Shown here: positions 25,581 through 34,423 of the stretch, piece after piece
Numbering within the stretch: position 1 is the stretch's first letter
Layout: each line of letters starts with the position of its first letter
Assembly (NCBI GenBank): GCA_003054655.1
Contig: QAYZ01000010.1
Location: 62,001 to 126,000, forward strand
Length of the DNA: 64,000 nucleotides
Direction: 5' to 3'
Source of the DNA: Spartobacteria bacterium LR76
Lineage (GTDB): Bacteria; Verrucomicrobiota; Verrucomicrobiia; Chthoniobacterales; Terrimicrobiaceae
Program-made: the position numbers and the translations under genes
The notes under the pieces: generated by a model
Databases searched by the model: none
Told to the model about the DNA's origin: nothing
The model's input: only the letters and a program-made list of their open reading frames with translations

Positions 25581-25967
25581 ATGAAGGCGTTTCGCCGGAA
25601 CGGGGTGACGACCGCTGGCAAGGGGGTGTTGGGCCTGGTTTTGGTCGTGGTGGCCGGGTGTGCGCTGCTGGTGGCTGCGGTCGAGGCCGGACAATGGTAC
25701 TCCTCGCAGGCGGCGCGGCGGGATATCGCGGAGATTCGCGGGATTTTTGACCGGGCCATTGCGGACGGGACGGCTCCGGCTATCGCGGCAGGGCGGTACG
25801 TGATCGGTGCGAATTGCGATGGAGGCTCCTACTGCATCCAGTATCGGAATGCGGCGGGCGAAAAGCAGGGGTACTTCGTGAGCCGGAGCGGGCGGGACAA
25901 ATGGGAGTTTCAGCAACTCGCGAACGGCTCCGCGCGGCAGGTCTTTGTCCGCGAGCGGGTGGAGTAG
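25581..25967 (+). CDS. Single-pass membrane protein, paralogue of the 28686 product
   Basis: A 128-residue protein with an N-terminal transmembrane segment (GVLGLVLVVVAGCALLVAAV) and a small exported domain: IFDRAIADGTAPAIAAGRYV, then SYCIQYRNAAGEKQGYFVSR. The same layout is found in the 134-residue protein at 28686. Function unknown. ATG 25581 is preferred to an upstream TTG. Confidence 0.65.
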   Translation: MKAFRRNGVTTAGKGVLGLVLVVVAGCALLVAAVEAGQWYSSQAARRDIAEIRGIFDRAIADGTAPAIAAGRYVIGANCDGGSYCIQYRNAAGEKQGYFVSRSGRDKWEFQQLANGSARQVFVRERVE

Positions 25968-26100
25968 TGCAGTCTGGCTCCGGGCCGTGATAACGCACCG
26001 TTTCTGCGATGTGTCGGAGGAGGTGCGGCGTACTTGGGTTACGCCATTCCTCAGGGGCGTGATGGAACGGAGTATTAGGCAGATTGCGTACTCATGCGTA

Positions 26101-26169
26101 GCCCTCCGCGCGATGCTGCGACTACGTCGGGATGGGGCCTTCGTTAAGCGCCGGAGGGCGGGGGTTTTT
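26101..26169 (+). terminator. Possible terminator-like stem in a 343-bp gap
   Basis: GCCCTCCG (26101-26108) pairs with CGGAGGGC (26152-26159) around a 43-nt interior and is followed by GGGGGTTTTT. The large interior makes it an uncertain terminator for the gene ending at 25967. Nothing else supportable is seen between 25968 and 26310. Confidence 0.3.
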
Positions 26170-26310
26170 GGGATTCTCTTTACGCGGGGGTGCGGGGGAA
26201 TTACAAACGGCGGCGATGGCGCGATCGTGGGTTGGCTCTGTCGACTCCCCGCTCTCCGCCGGCCTTGGTTTTTCTCACCCACACTCCCGCCCCTTACTCT
26301 CTCACCTCTC

Positions 26311-27369
26311 ATGAAAACCACCCGATTCGCCCTCGTCGCCGCTGCGGCCCTCGCCCTCGCGAGCACCAGCCACGCGCAGCAGAAAGCCGTCTCCGGTCCC
26401 GCCATCACGGGCACGATGGAGATCACCTTCAAGACACGCATGCCGGGGCATCAGGACTCCTCGGGCGCGCCGAGCAAGGATGTCTTTGACGAATACAAGG
26501 TCGACCTCGTGGCGGGCGCGATCGGCATCAAGGGCAAGATCGAGCGCACGCCGCGCCTCGTGAGTTCCGTGCTCGGGCGCGAGACGCAGAAGGGGAAGAT
26601 TTTCTACCAGCTCGCGTGGAACTTCAAAGGCACGTATCTCGGCGACTGGCTCGGCACGGTGGTGACGAACGACCGCGGCGAGTACCTGTGGAACGGCAGC
26701 GGCGATCCGGCGTCAAAGCCGCGCATCCAGATCCAGACGGTGGGCAACCAGGCGGGGTTCACGGATTACTTTGACGGTGTGATGATCGGCAAGGGCGCGC
26801 AGGCGGGCGGGTCGGCCAAGTTCTTCCGCAAGCTCGCGGGCGGCAAGGTGGCAGTCTATACGGCAACAAACACGGACCCGATGGATTTCCGCCAGCTCGT
26901 GCTGGCCAAGGGGCCGCTCGGCGCGTATGGCCGCGTGGCGGTCGACGGCAAGCTCATCTACGACCGCGAGAGCGGGAGCTGGATCACCGAAGGCATCAAC
27001 CTCACGCCGGAAGGCTCGAAGACGCCCGACAAGGTGACGGGATCGATCCGCTGGATCGAAGACCCGAACCGCGCATCGAATGGCAAGGGCCAGTACGTGC
27101 TCAATCTCCGCTGGAACGAGGACCGCGTGCAGCCCTCCGACGAGACCTTCACCGCCGGGCCGGTGGATGAGGAGTCGTTCTTCGCCGTGGACAAGTCGAA
27201 GCCCGGCCTCACCGGCACGATCGACTACGAGGACAAGCTGAACTCCGACGGCTCGCCGGTCTTCAGCAAGGTCACCTTCAACGTGGTGGCCAACAACCTC
27301 GAGCGCGGCCAGATCCTCGCCTTTATGAAGCTCTGGCTCGTCGGCGTGGGCCCGCTCAATGACGAATAA
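26311..27369 (+). CDS. Secreted protein of unknown function
   Basis: A 352-residue exported protein. The ATG at 26311 starts a clean signal peptide (MKTTRFALVAAAALALAST, cleavage near SHAQ). The domain is beta-rich with many Gly/Asp turns (GTYLGDWLGTVVTNDRGEYL, GSIRWIEDPNRASNGKGQYV, FNVVANNLERGQILAF) and no cysteine. The open frame from 25945 is longer, but its first part is not protein-like. It is well conserved in style but not assignable. Confidence 0.7.
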   Translation: MKTTRFALVAAAALALASTSHAQQKAVSGPAITGTMEITFKTRMPGHQDSSGAPSKDVFDEYKVDLVAGAIGIKGKIERTPRLVSSVLGRETQKGKIFYQLAWNFKGTYLGDWLGTVVTNDRGEYLWNGSGDPASKPRIQIQTVGNQAGFTDYFDGVMIGKGAQAGGSAKFFRKLAGGKVAVYTATNTDPMDFRQLVLAKGPLGAYGRVAVDGKLIYDRESGSWITEGINLTPEGSKTPDKVTGSIRWIEDPNRASNGKGQYVLNLRWNEDRVQPSDETFTAGPVDEESFFAVDKSKPGLTGTIDYEDKLNSDGSPVFSKVTFNVVANNLERGQILAFMKLWLVGVGPLNDE

Positions 27370-27418
27370 CCCGGCGGCGGTTCATCGAAAGGCTAACACT
27401 TTTTCCTTATACTGAAAC

Positions 27419-27739
27419 ATGGCTATCTTGCTCGCACTTCTCGCTTTCGCGGTCCAGGTCTTTGCCTTCAACATGGGGAGGCTGATCCCCAACGTGCCCG
27501 GCATCAAGGGGGTGCCCGGTCGGGTGCTCGACTGGATCGTGATCCTCATCGGCATCTTCTTTTCGCTCCCGACGCTGCTGCTCACCCGGGCGGACTTCGT
27601 TCCCGTGGCGATCTGGTCGGTTTCGTGGATCGGGGCATACTTCATCGGCAACATCCCGAACAAGGCCATCAACAAGATCATCTTCGTCCTGTGGTTCCTC
27701 GCCACGGTCGGCCTGATGATCTGGTTCATGCCGGAATAA
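27419..27739 (+). CDS. Small four-span membrane protein
   Basis: A 106-residue hydrophobic protein with four predicted membrane segments (AILLALLAFAVQVFAFNM, VLDWIVILIGIFFSLPTLLL, VAIWSVSWIGAYFIGNI, IIFVLWFLATVGLMIWFM). Positive residues lie in the loops. No family recognised. Downstream, GGCGAGG and CCTCGCC (27745-27768) could form a hairpin right after the stop codon, between convergent genes. Confidence 0.65.
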   Translation: MAILLALLAFAVQVFAFNMGRLIPNVPGIKGVPGRVLDWIVILIGIFFSLPTLLLTRADFVPVAIWSVSWIGAYFIGNIPNKAINKIIFVLWFLATVGLMIWFMPE

Positions 27740-27868
27740 GTCGCGGCGAGGGAGAACGCATCCTCGCCAGGATTCAAAACCGCGTGCCGGAAACTGGGGG
27801 AGGCTTTGGAGACGCCCGCTCCCCATTCCGGGCGTTCATTGCATCCTGCGGCACCGCTGCAAAACACG

Positions 27869-28303
27869 CTAGATAAACAGCGCCGGGCTGACCTTGAAGC
27901 GCTCGGCGAGGATGCGCAGATGCGGTACGGTGAGGTTGCGCTCGCCGCGAAGGATTTTTGCGCCGAGGGTGCGGTCAGTGCCCAGGAGGCGCGAGAGGTC
28001 GGCGGCGGTGAGGGCGTTTTCCGCGAGGAGGTACTTCAGCGCGTCGAGAGGAGGCAGGGGGTTCGATTCCCGCCCACCCGGCTTCGCAGCCTCGTAAGCT
28101 GCGACGAAATCGGCGATGACGCTGAAGTAGTCGGCCTGGTCCGGCGTGAACTCCTCCTCGTAACCCGCCATGGTCTCCAGAATCTCGAGGGCATTGGCAT
28201 AATGGCCGCGATCATGAATGGGCCGCGGGACGAGCAGGCGGCAAAGCCCCGTGTAGTCGGCAGGCAGATCGGCAAAGCGGAGTATGCGGGTCTTGGTTTT
28301 CAT
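27869..28303 (-). CDS. higA: HigA-type antitoxin
   Basis: A 144-residue antitoxin. Its C-terminal half is an HTH domain (LKYLLAENALTAADLSRLLG, TDRTLGAKILRGERNLTV, RILAERFKVSPALFI), and the N-terminal part binds the toxin. In the higBA arrangement the toxin gene comes first; here it overlaps by ATGA, so the two are translationally coupled. The longer open frame to 28534 covers the toxin in another frame and is rejected. HigA normally represses its own operon; a matching palindrome lies upstream. Confidence 0.85.
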   Translation of the reverse strand: MKTKTRILRFADLPADYTGLCRLLVPRPIHDRGHYANALEILETMAGYEEEFTPDQADYFSVIADFVAAYEAAKPGGRESNPLPPLDALKYLLAENALTAADLSRLLGTDRTLGAKILRGERNLTVPHLRILAERFKVSPALFI

Positions 28304-28608
28304 AGGTCGTCCTTCCAGGTGTCTTTGCTGTACTCGGCGTGGGTGAGAAAGCGCAGGGCAAATACGATGGCTGTCGTATAGTGTACGGCGGCGATGAGGC
28401 GAAAGCGGTTGCCAGCGATGTTGAATACGATCACAATGCGCCCGCTCGCGACTCTCACCTGATCCGCAGTCGAGAAAGTGTGACGGAGGTCGGCAAAGCT
28501 TTTCCACCTCGCCGCGAGGACCACCGTCCGCCAACTCGACAGCGAGGATCGCGCCGTCGCATGCGCTTTGATCCAGGCAGCAATAGTGGCTGGCTTGATC
28601 AGGCGCAT
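28300..28608 (-). CDS. higB: HigB-type mRNA interferase toxin
   Basis: A 102-residue RelE-superfamily toxin of the HigB type, opening MRLIKPATIAAWIKAHATA and with RWKSFADLRHTFSTADQVR, VVFNIAGNRFRLIAAVHY-like strands (VFNIAGNRFRLIAAVHYTTA) and a final FLTHAEYSKDTWKDDL. It cleaves mRNA in the ribosome until bound by HigA. ATG 28608 fits the family N-terminus; a longer frame to 28644 would run through the operator. Confidence 0.88.
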   Translation of the reverse strand: MRLIKPATIAAWIKAHATARSSLSSWRTVVLAARWKSFADLRHTFSTADQVRVASGRIVIVFNIAGNRFRLIAAVHYTTAIVFALRFLTHAEYSKDTWKDDL

Positions 28609-28609
28609 T

Positions 28610-28626
28610 GAGGACAAAATGTCCTC
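28610..28626. promoter_or_regulatory. higBA operator palindrome
   Basis: GAGGACA and its exact complement TGTCCTC flank a 3-bp AAA, immediately upstream of the higB start codon. Perfect 7-bp arms at this position are what a HigA dimer would bind for autoregulation. Confidence 0.65.
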
Positions 28627-28685
28627 TCTAGGGCCAGGCGTCAAGCGGGATTTGCCAGCGGGGCGGAATGTGCCAGAGTGGAGGC

Positions 28686-29090
28686 ATGACGACGGACGGT
28701 TTGCAACCGGGCGGAGATCGGTCTGCGGGGACGTGGTGGGTTGGGGCGGCTGTGCTCTGGGTGGTCGCGGTGGCGGGGTTTGTCGCCGTGCCGCTGATTT
28801 TTCACGACGAAATGCAGGCCCGGGAACGGGCGCATCGCAGCGAGGCCGAGGTGGCGCAGGTCTTTGGCGCGGCGATCGACGAGGGGCTGGCCCCGGCGGC
28901 GGTGCGGGGGAATTTCGCGGTGGCGGGGATGTTCAGCGGCCAGATCTGCCGGGTGGACTACACGCTCGCGAATGGCGAGTGGGCGGGCTTTCTCGCGAGG
29001 CGCAACGCGGCGGGCCAGTGGAGATTTGAGGACGTCTTTCTCACGGACGGCGTACGCCGGGGTTTCGTGCATGGCGGTGCGCGGAACTAA
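28686..29090 (+). CDS. Single-pass membrane protein, paralogue of the 25581 product
   Basis: A 134-residue protein with one N-terminal membrane segment (WWVGAAVLWVVAVAGFVAVP) and an exported domain VFGAAIDEGLAPAAVRGNFA followed by YTLANGEWAGFLARRNAAG. This parallels the protein at 25581 position by position (AI.DG.AP, Y..ANGE, GF, R). The two flank the higBA locus and the 26311 and 27419 genes. Function unknown. Confidence 0.65.
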   Translation: MTTDGLQPGGDRSAGTWWVGAAVLWVVAVAGFVAVPLIFHDEMQARERAHRSEAEVAQVFGAAIDEGLAPAAVRGNFAVAGMFSGQICRVDYTLANGEWAGFLARRNAAGQWRFEDVFLTDGVRRGFVHGGARN

Positions 29091-29136
29091 GCAAGGCTTT
29101 GCTTAGGCCGGAGAACTCTGGCAGGCTGCCGGGGTG

Positions 29137-29619
29137 ATGAATCTGGCTTCATTGACGATGCTCGCGGCGATGTGGTGCGCGGGGCTTTCGCTCACGGATG
29201 TGACGCTCCCCAGCGCGGAGGAGGCTGTCATGCGGGCGGTCGAGTGGCCGGACGCGGTGCGGGTGACGTCGCGGGAGAGTGATGATGTCACGATGAAAGG
29301 GGCGCGGGTCTTTGAGGTATCCGCCCGGGACGCGGGAGACGACGCTCCTGTCGGCCTGCAAATTCAGATGCGGGCGTGTCCGACGCTGGAGGAGGCGGCG
29401 ATGGCGATGCAATCGGCGACGCGCTTCATTGCTGCCGGCGGGCGTTCGCGGCAGATCACGGGAGCGGACGAGAGCATGGAACTTTCCGACGCGCTCCTCG
29501 TGCGCAAGGAACGTGTCGTTTTCGTCATCCAATACGGGCGCAAAGCCTCGCGGGAGTACGCGCAGGAAGCCGTGGCGGCCAGGGTGCTCGACGCCATCGC
29601 TCGCAGCGCAACCGAGTAG
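29137..29619 (+). CDS. Secreted protein of unknown function
   Basis: A 160-residue protein. MNLASLTMLAAMWCAGLSL is a probable signal peptide. The remainder has the pattern of a PsbP/DcrB-like alpha/beta domain (VRVTSRESDDVTMKGARVFE, TLEEAAMAMQSATRFIAAG, LLVRKERVVFVIQYGRKASR), suggested only by strand-helix order. GTG 29134 is an alternative start. Confidence 0.6.
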   Translation: MNLASLTMLAAMWCAGLSLTDVTLPSAEEAVMRAVEWPDAVRVTSRESDDVTMKGARVFEVSARDAGDDAPVGLQIQMRACPTLEEAAMAMQSATRFIAAGGRSRQITGADESMELSDALLVRKERVVFVIQYGRKASREYAQEAVAARVLDAIARSATE

Positions 29620-29633
29620 TCCGGCGCGATGGT

Positions 29634-30932
29634 TTACGGGTTCTCCCTGCGGGCAAGTTTTTCCTGGGCGGCCCAGAGGCCTGCGGACGGGGTGCTGATG
29701 TAAAAGACCTCCTCGCCATCGGGCAGGATGTTCCAGCCTTCTTTCATCGTGCCGGGGGAGTACCGCTCCAGCATTTCATCGAGCGGAGCGTAGGCGTAGT
29801 TCACCCCCTCGATGTCCTGTCGGCTCAAGCTCCTGGTCGCATAGCGGATGGTGAAGCGCCCCTCGGATGAACCGTGCAGCAAATGCGCGGTGCCGTGGGC
29901 GATGTCGCGCAGGTCGGCCTCGGTGCGGTAGAGGCCGAGCACGCGTTCGGTGCCGGAGTAGCCGTATTTGCGGATGAGGGCGTCGACCTCAGGCTGTTCG
30001 CCGAAGCGCTCGACGCCGGGGGCGATGATGAGGAGCTCGCCGCCGTCGGCCATGGCCATGCGGGTGCGGTAGACGGCTTTGTTGGCGACCCAGGTGGCGC
30101 GGAATTCGTCGGCCTGCATCACGGCGACGATCTTTTTCACGGGTCGGTCAAAGGTGGTGATATTCTGGGCGCGGCTGCGGCGGGCGGCCATGAGGTAGGT
30201 GTCGAGATCGTCGCCGACATAGACGCCGGAGTGCACGAGTTGGTTCTGCTCATCTCTTTGCATCACTACCTGCATAAAAACGTCGGGCAGATGTCCGAGG
30301 AACTGCTCCTCCGCCCAGTTGTAGCAGGCCCGAAGGGGCGTGATGAGACTGCCGAGATTGTTTTCGATGCCGTAGACGGCGGCGGCGATGTGGGAGGCGC
30401 AGATGGTTTCCTTGCCGCCGAGGCCGATGAAGTAGTTCTTGTTGTGATTGGCAAAGCCGAGGACTTCATGCGGCACGACGTGGCCGACGTTGATGATGAG
30501 GTCCCATTTTTCCGCGACCAGCATGGAGTTCAGGTCGATCGGGATTTCCCAGTCGGCCTTGCCCCCGGTGGTTTCGGCTACCTTCGATGCGGGAATGACG
30601 CCGACGCGGGTGACGCCGTTGCGCCAGTCGTGGGCATGGATGCGATGGTTGGGGATGCTGCCAAACATCCAGCGGTTCTCCGCCTCGGTATGCGGCACGT
30701 GCTGGCCGAGGGTCGGTATGACGTGCGTGTCGCAGGATCGGGGGAGAAGGTGGTAGAGCGTCTCGGTGATCCACCCTGCGCCGCTGTGGGCGCGGGTGAG
30801 GTCGGGAGGAAGGAGCAGGACGCGGCGGAAATCGCACTTCAGGCGGTCGCGGGCTTCATCCAGCAGGAGCTGGCAGAGGGACTCGACTTCCGCCCGGGAA
30901 ATGGACGGGGCTTCGTGATGGAACCAGGGCAT
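29634..30932 (-). CDS. larA: LarA-family nickel-pincer racemase/epimerase (DUF2088)
   Basis: A 432-residue protein of the lactate racemase family. LLPPDLTRAHSGAGWITETL opens the fold. The two His-bearing motifs expected near the active site are LGQHVPH (residues 75-81) and GHVVPHEVLGFANHNKNYFI (from residue 150); the Lys in HNKNYF (about 165) is a plausible pincer-cofactor attachment residue. Family members racemise or epimerise 2-hydroxy acids using nickel-pyridinium dithiocarboxylate, and the natural substrate may not be lactate. A HupE/UreJ nickel permease gene lies just upstream on the same strand, which fits the metal need. larB/larE cofactor genes are not in the window. Confidence 0.85.
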   Translation of the reverse strand: MPWFHHEAPSISRAEVESLCQLLLDEARDRLKCDFRRVLLLPPDLTRAHSGAGWITETLYHLLPRSCDTHVIPTLGQHVPHTEAENRWMFGSIPNHRIHAHDWRNGVTRVGVIPASKVAETTGGKADWEIPIDLNSMLVAEKWDLIINVGHVVPHEVLGFANHNKNYFIGLGGKETICASHIAAAVYGIENNLGSLITPLRACYNWAEEQFLGHLPDVFMQVVMQRDEQNQLVHSGVYVGDDLDTYLMAARRSRAQNITTFDRPVKKIVAVMQADEFRATWVANKAVYRTRMAMADGGELLIIAPGVERFGEQPEVDALIRKYGYSGTERVLGLYRTEADLRDIAHGTAHLLHGSSEGRFTIRYATRSLSRQDIEGVNYAYAPLDEMLERYSPGTMKEGWNILPDGEEVFYISTPSAGLWAAQEKLARRENP

Positions 30933-31024
30933 GGCGGGATCAGGTGGCGGGCGGCGGCGGCGCGCAGGGAAACGCGACACCGCACCCAGGCGATGAATGG
31001 TTGCCGGGCTTGAGAAAAGACCGG

Positions 31025-31627
31025 TTAGCTAACCCAGATGTAGATGCCGCAAAGGACGATGGCGACTCCGGCGAGGCGCACCACGAGAGGCTTGGAGAGC
31101 TTCTGGATGGCGATGCCGATCCCGATGCCGACGCCATGCAGGAGAGCCGTGGCGAGGATGAACCCGGCGGCAAAGGCAATACCGGAGGCGGACTCAGGCA
31201 TCTCCTCGCCATGGGCGTGGCCGTGGCAGATCGCGAACAAGCCGACGATGAGGATGCTGGCGGCCAGGGGCAGCCGCACGGCGGCGGCGATCAAGACCCC
31301 GAGCGTGAGCACGGAAATGACGATGCCTGTTTCGATAAAGGGTATCTGGATATGCATCATGCCCAGCAGCCCGCCAAAGGCCATGACCGAGACAAAGGTG
31401 AGCGGCACGGCCCAGATGGCGCGGCCTCCCATCTGCGCGGCCCAGAGACCCACCGCGATCATGGCGCAGATGTGATCCAGCCCGCTCAGGGGATGGGTGA
31501 AGCCATGGTCGAAGCCATAGGTCTGCCCGACTCCCACGTGAGCGTGGGCGAGCGATGGAATCAGCAGCGCGGCAGCCAGGAACAACGCGCCGCGTGGTAC
31601 TACCGTGAACGTCTTTTTCATCTTCAT
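31025..31627 (-). CDS. hupE: HupE/UreJ-family nickel permease
   Basis: A 200-residue membrane protein with a signal peptide ending SLAHA, after which the HupE signature HVGVGQTYGFDHGFTHPLSG with LDHICAMIAVGLWAAQMGG is plain. Six further hydrophobic spans follow, with ICHGHAHGEEMP in the middle. His-rich motifs at the first helix and the HAHG loop bind nickel. It is 92 bp upstream of larA on the same strand; TTGACC and TATGTG 16 bp apart lie further upstream as a possible promoter. Confidence 0.88.
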   Translation of the reverse strand: MKMKKTFTVVPRGALFLAAALLIPSLAHAHVGVGQTYGFDHGFTHPLSGLDHICAMIAVGLWAAQMGGRAIWAVPLTFVSVMAFGGLLGMMHIQIPFIETGIVISVLTLGVLIAAAVRLPLAASILIVGLFAICHGHAHGEEMPESASGIAFAAGFILATALLHGVGIGIGIAIQKLSKPLVVRLAGVAIVLCGIYIWVS

Positions 31628-31784
31628 TCTCAGTCATTGGCCGGACTGATGACGGATGGTCTGATGTTGCCGGCTACGAGATCGCTCCCGCCATCGCCGT
31701 GGTAGGTGGCTGGCTCAAGCACATAACTTTTGCGGCGATTTGGTCAATGAAGAACTCTCTCCACCGAGGCAGAGGCGGGGGAAA

Positions 31785-31820
31785 AGACGCGAGTTTTCAG
31801 TGGTTCAGCTTTCAGGCTTC
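31785..31820 (+). repeat. Dispersed repeat, F module
   Basis: GCGAGTTTTCAGTGGTTC plus AGCTTTCAGGC, a slightly diverged F copy, in a 392-bp gap between divergent genes (31628-32019). Other than this and the putative hupE promoter, nothing supportable is seen in the gap. Confidence 0.6.
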
Positions 31821-32019
31821 ACGCGGAGGCGGTGCGGCGGGACTTCGTTAGTGCGGCCCTGCCGGGGAGACCTTTCCGATACAGGGCAGAATAATGAGGA
31901 AGCAAAGGGAGCGAGGGGTATCCCTGTTCCCGAACCGGGTTCCGCGACGCGGGCGGAGCCAGCCTTGCGATGGTCGCAAATGGGCTGGGCATTTGCCCGG
32001 CGGGGACTAAGCTTGCGCG

Positions 32020-32622
32020 ATGAAGTTTCCCCTGGTGCTTGGTCTCCTGTGTGTCGTGGCTGCGAGTGTGTGGGCGGATCAGCCGCGGAAGGTGGTGAAG
32101 CCGCCGCCAGTGGTGAAGGTGTTGATCATGTCGGGAAAGACCAAGGTTGCCGATTTTAAGGTGAGGGCGGACGGTTTGAATGCGACGGCGGGGTGTGCTT
32201 CTTTTTCCGCGCTGCGGAATCGTATGGTGCCGACGGAGTGGGATCTGCCGATGAAAGTGCGCGGCAGCGATGGAGCAGTCGGTTATGTTCCGGCGACGCC
32301 CTCAGTCTTTGAGCTCCGCCCGCTCGGCCTCACGGTGCGCGCCGTTGCGGAGCTGAAAAAGGGACTCGTGGTGCTCAACTGTGAAATCACGCAGGCGGAG
32401 GGCCGGAAGCTGCCGACCCTCTACGGCGAGGGTGTCGATCAGGTGGATACCGGGGATGGCCGGGTGGTAAAGTTTCGCAAGCGGGAGGGTGACGCGGGCA
32501 CGGTGACGAGCGAGACGAGTTTCCAGCTCTATGCGAAGCCGGGCAAGACCTACACGATCCCCGTGCTCTTCGGCGGCAAGACGGTGAACTGGCGGGTGAC
32601 GTGCACGGTGGAGCAGCCGTGA
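32020..32622 (+). CDS. Secreted protein of unknown function
   Basis: A 200-residue protein with signal peptide MKFPLVLGLLCVVAASVWA. A proline-rich linker (QPRKVVKPPPVVKVLIM) precedes a beta-rich domain (LGLTVRAVAELKKGLVVLNC, TVTSETSFQLYAKPGKTYTI). No family recognised. It is transcribed away from the hupE-larA pair and converges with the operon ending at 32654. Confidence 0.65.
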   Translation: MKFPLVLGLLCVVAASVWADQPRKVVKPPPVVKVLIMSGKTKVADFKVRADGLNATAGCASFSALRNRMVPTEWDLPMKVRGSDGAVGYVPATPSVFELRPLGLTVRAVAELKKGLVVLNCEITQAEGRKLPTLYGEGVDQVDTGDGRVVKFRKREGDAGTVTSETSFQLYAKPGKTYTIPVLFGGKTVNWRVTCTVEQP

Positions 32623-32653
32623 GCCGCCTCGCCGGGCGCAGGCGGCAGCTTGC

Positions 32654-33916
32654 TCAGGGGGCCGGTTTTTCCTTTTCCGCGATGCGCTTGAGGATGTTGT
32701 CGGCGGAGAAGTAGCCCTCCCCGGCGGGATTGTAGCGGCGGACGTAGGCGGTGAGATCGAGGACGGGGATGGCCGTCTTTTCGAGGCGGATTTCCTGATG
32801 GGTCGCGACCTTCGCGGTGGTGAAGGTGATGAGGCCGGTCACGACGATCTCCTTTTCGCTGCTGGAGAGGATTTCCAGGTGGCCGGAGATCCGGGTCGGG
32901 TTGTCGTTCTTGTCATTCCGGGCAAAGTTATTGATCAGTCGGAAGCGCTGTGAGTCGGCCTCGGTGAAGTCGATGGTCCGGGGGGCGAGCGAGTCGAGGA
33001 TCAGGACAAACTGGAGAGCTCCGCCGGTGAAGTTGCTCCACGGGCCCTTGGGGACATCGGTCGAGCCCATTTCGAGGAAGAGGATGTTGCGATCCTTGGT
33101 TGGCGCAAGATCGTCATCGGCCATCCAGCTCGTCTCGCCGGGTTTGAAGGCGACATCTTTTACCGCGATGAACTTGGTGAGAGGGATCTTCACCGGAGTC
33201 GTGATGTAGCGGGTGAGAAACACGGAGTAGTCCGCCTCGGATTTCGCAGGGCCAGTGGGTTCGATCGAGCCAAAATTTTGCCAGTCCGGGGAGTGCTGGT
33301 TAAGGAAGGCGATGTGTTCGGAAATGGCGGATTTCTCCTCGGGCTTGAGCGCCTCGTAGGCGGCGACGGTTTCAAACTTCTGCCAATACTCGTCGAAGGG
33401 AAACATGGTCTCGCGCTTCACAGAGCCCTTGTCGATCTGGAGGAGGTTGACCGTGGTGAAGACGGTATCGTCATATCCCTTGGCGTCTCCGGGGCTCTGG
33501 TAGTGGCGCTTCTCGGGCTTTCCGAAAATGCGGATGTTTCCCGTGAACCAATCGACAGGCACCTTGCCATGGGAGTCCAAGGCTTGAGGGAAGATCTCCT
33601 TCACCAGCTTACCGGGGGGATCGGTAGGTTTCTCGCCGGGGAGAACTGCTTTCTGGATATCGACCAGATAGAGCCGCCCGTCGGAAATCTCGTAGGTGGC
33701 GATGTGGCCACGGTAGTTTGCCGTGCTGGTGGATTCGAAGGGGTACTTCTTTTCCGGGTGCTGACGGAAATACATCTCCACCGGACTCGGAAACAGGAAG
33801 TGGGTCTCCAGATCGCAAGGGTCGCCCTGATAGATGATCTTGTCACTCTGCTGCTGGGTGGCCTGGGCTCCCAGGAGCGGGAAGAAGAGTGCGGCGAGGA
33901 TGGCGGCTTTTTTCAT
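32654..33916 (-). CDS. Secreted protein, last gene of an eight-gene cluster
   Basis: A 420-residue exported protein (signal peptide MKKAAILAALFFPLLGAQA). It opens KIIYQGDPCDLETHFLFPSP and contains paired beta segments (VDWFTGNIRIFGKPEKRHYQ, FTGGALQFVLILDSLAP, EKEIVVTGLITFTTAKV), ending in charged helices. Its ATG overlaps the preceding stop codon (ATGA), showing coupling with the DUF5063 gene. No enzyme signature is visible. Confidence 0.7.
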   Translation of the reverse strand: MKKAAILAALFFPLLGAQATQQQSDKIIYQGDPCDLETHFLFPSPVEMYFRQHPEKKYPFESTSTANYRGHIATYEISDGRLYLVDIQKAVLPGEKPTDPPGKLVKEIFPQALDSHGKVPVDWFTGNIRIFGKPEKRHYQSPGDAKGYDDTVFTTVNLLQIDKGSVKRETMFPFDEYWQKFETVAAYEALKPEEKSAISEHIAFLNQHSPDWQNFGSIEPTGPAKSEADYSVFLTRYITTPVKIPLTKFIAVKDVAFKPGETSWMADDDLAPTKDRNILFLEMGSTDVPKGPWSNFTGGALQFVLILDSLAPRTIDFTEADSQRFRLINNFARNDKNDNPTRISGHLEILSSSEKEIVVTGLITFTTAKVATHQEIRLEKTAIPVLDLTAYVRRYNPAGEGYFSADNILKRIAEKEKPAP

Positions 33917-34404
33917 TCGGCGGATTCGCATCGGTCGGTGCGGTGAATCTCGATGGCGGCCAGCGCGCTCACGGCGTGGCGGGCCCAGTGGGAGCGGTAG
34001 GTCAGCGCCCAGTGGAAGCAGGCGTCGTCGATGTGGCCGTCCCGGGCGAGAGCCATTCCTTCGGCGAGGTCGCGATAGATGTCGGCGAGGTCGTCGCTGA
34101 GGCTTCCCGTCACAGGTTCGGCTTTCTCCTCGAAATCATGCGGATCGAAGACGACTCGATAATAGTCGAAAGGGAGGGCTTTAAGCTTCTTTACTGCTCG
34201 GGCGAATTCCTCATTGCTGGGTCCGTCATTTTCGTGCTCGCCGGCCTGCTGGTGGCTCTCCACGGCGGTGATGTGAAAGATGAGCCGCAGAAGGAGGTCG
34301 CGGAAGGTCCAGATGTCGGATGCCTGGATCGGCTCCTCGCGAGTGAAGAGGCCGCAGTATCGCTCCGCGGTCGCCTGGAATTCCTCGACGGAGGGCGTGG
34401 TCAT
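33913..34404 (-). CDS. DUF5063-like cytoplasmic protein
   Basis: A 163-residue soluble protein (MTTPSVEEFQATAERYCGLF, RDLLLRLIFHITAVESHQ, FDYYRVVFDPHDFEEKAEPV, SDDLADIYRDLAEGMALA, HWALTYRSHWARHAVSALAA), matching the DUF5063 layout as I know it. Function unknown. It is the only clearly soluble, non-exported member in the second half of the cluster. Confidence 0.7.
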   Translation of the reverse strand: MTTPSVEEFQATAERYCGLFTREEPIQASDIWTFRDLLLRLIFHITAVESHQQAGEHENDGPSNEEFARAVKKLKALPFDYYRVVFDPHDFEEKAEPVTGSLSDDLADIYRDLAEGMALARDGHIDDACFHWALTYRSHWARHAVSALAAIEIHRTDRCESAE

Positions 34405-34423
34405 CGGGAGCGATGGTGAGCGT

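Noticed and set aside
25945-26310. N-terminal extension of the 26311 gene
   Set aside because: The upstream open frame has no protein-like composition and the signal peptide starts at 26311.
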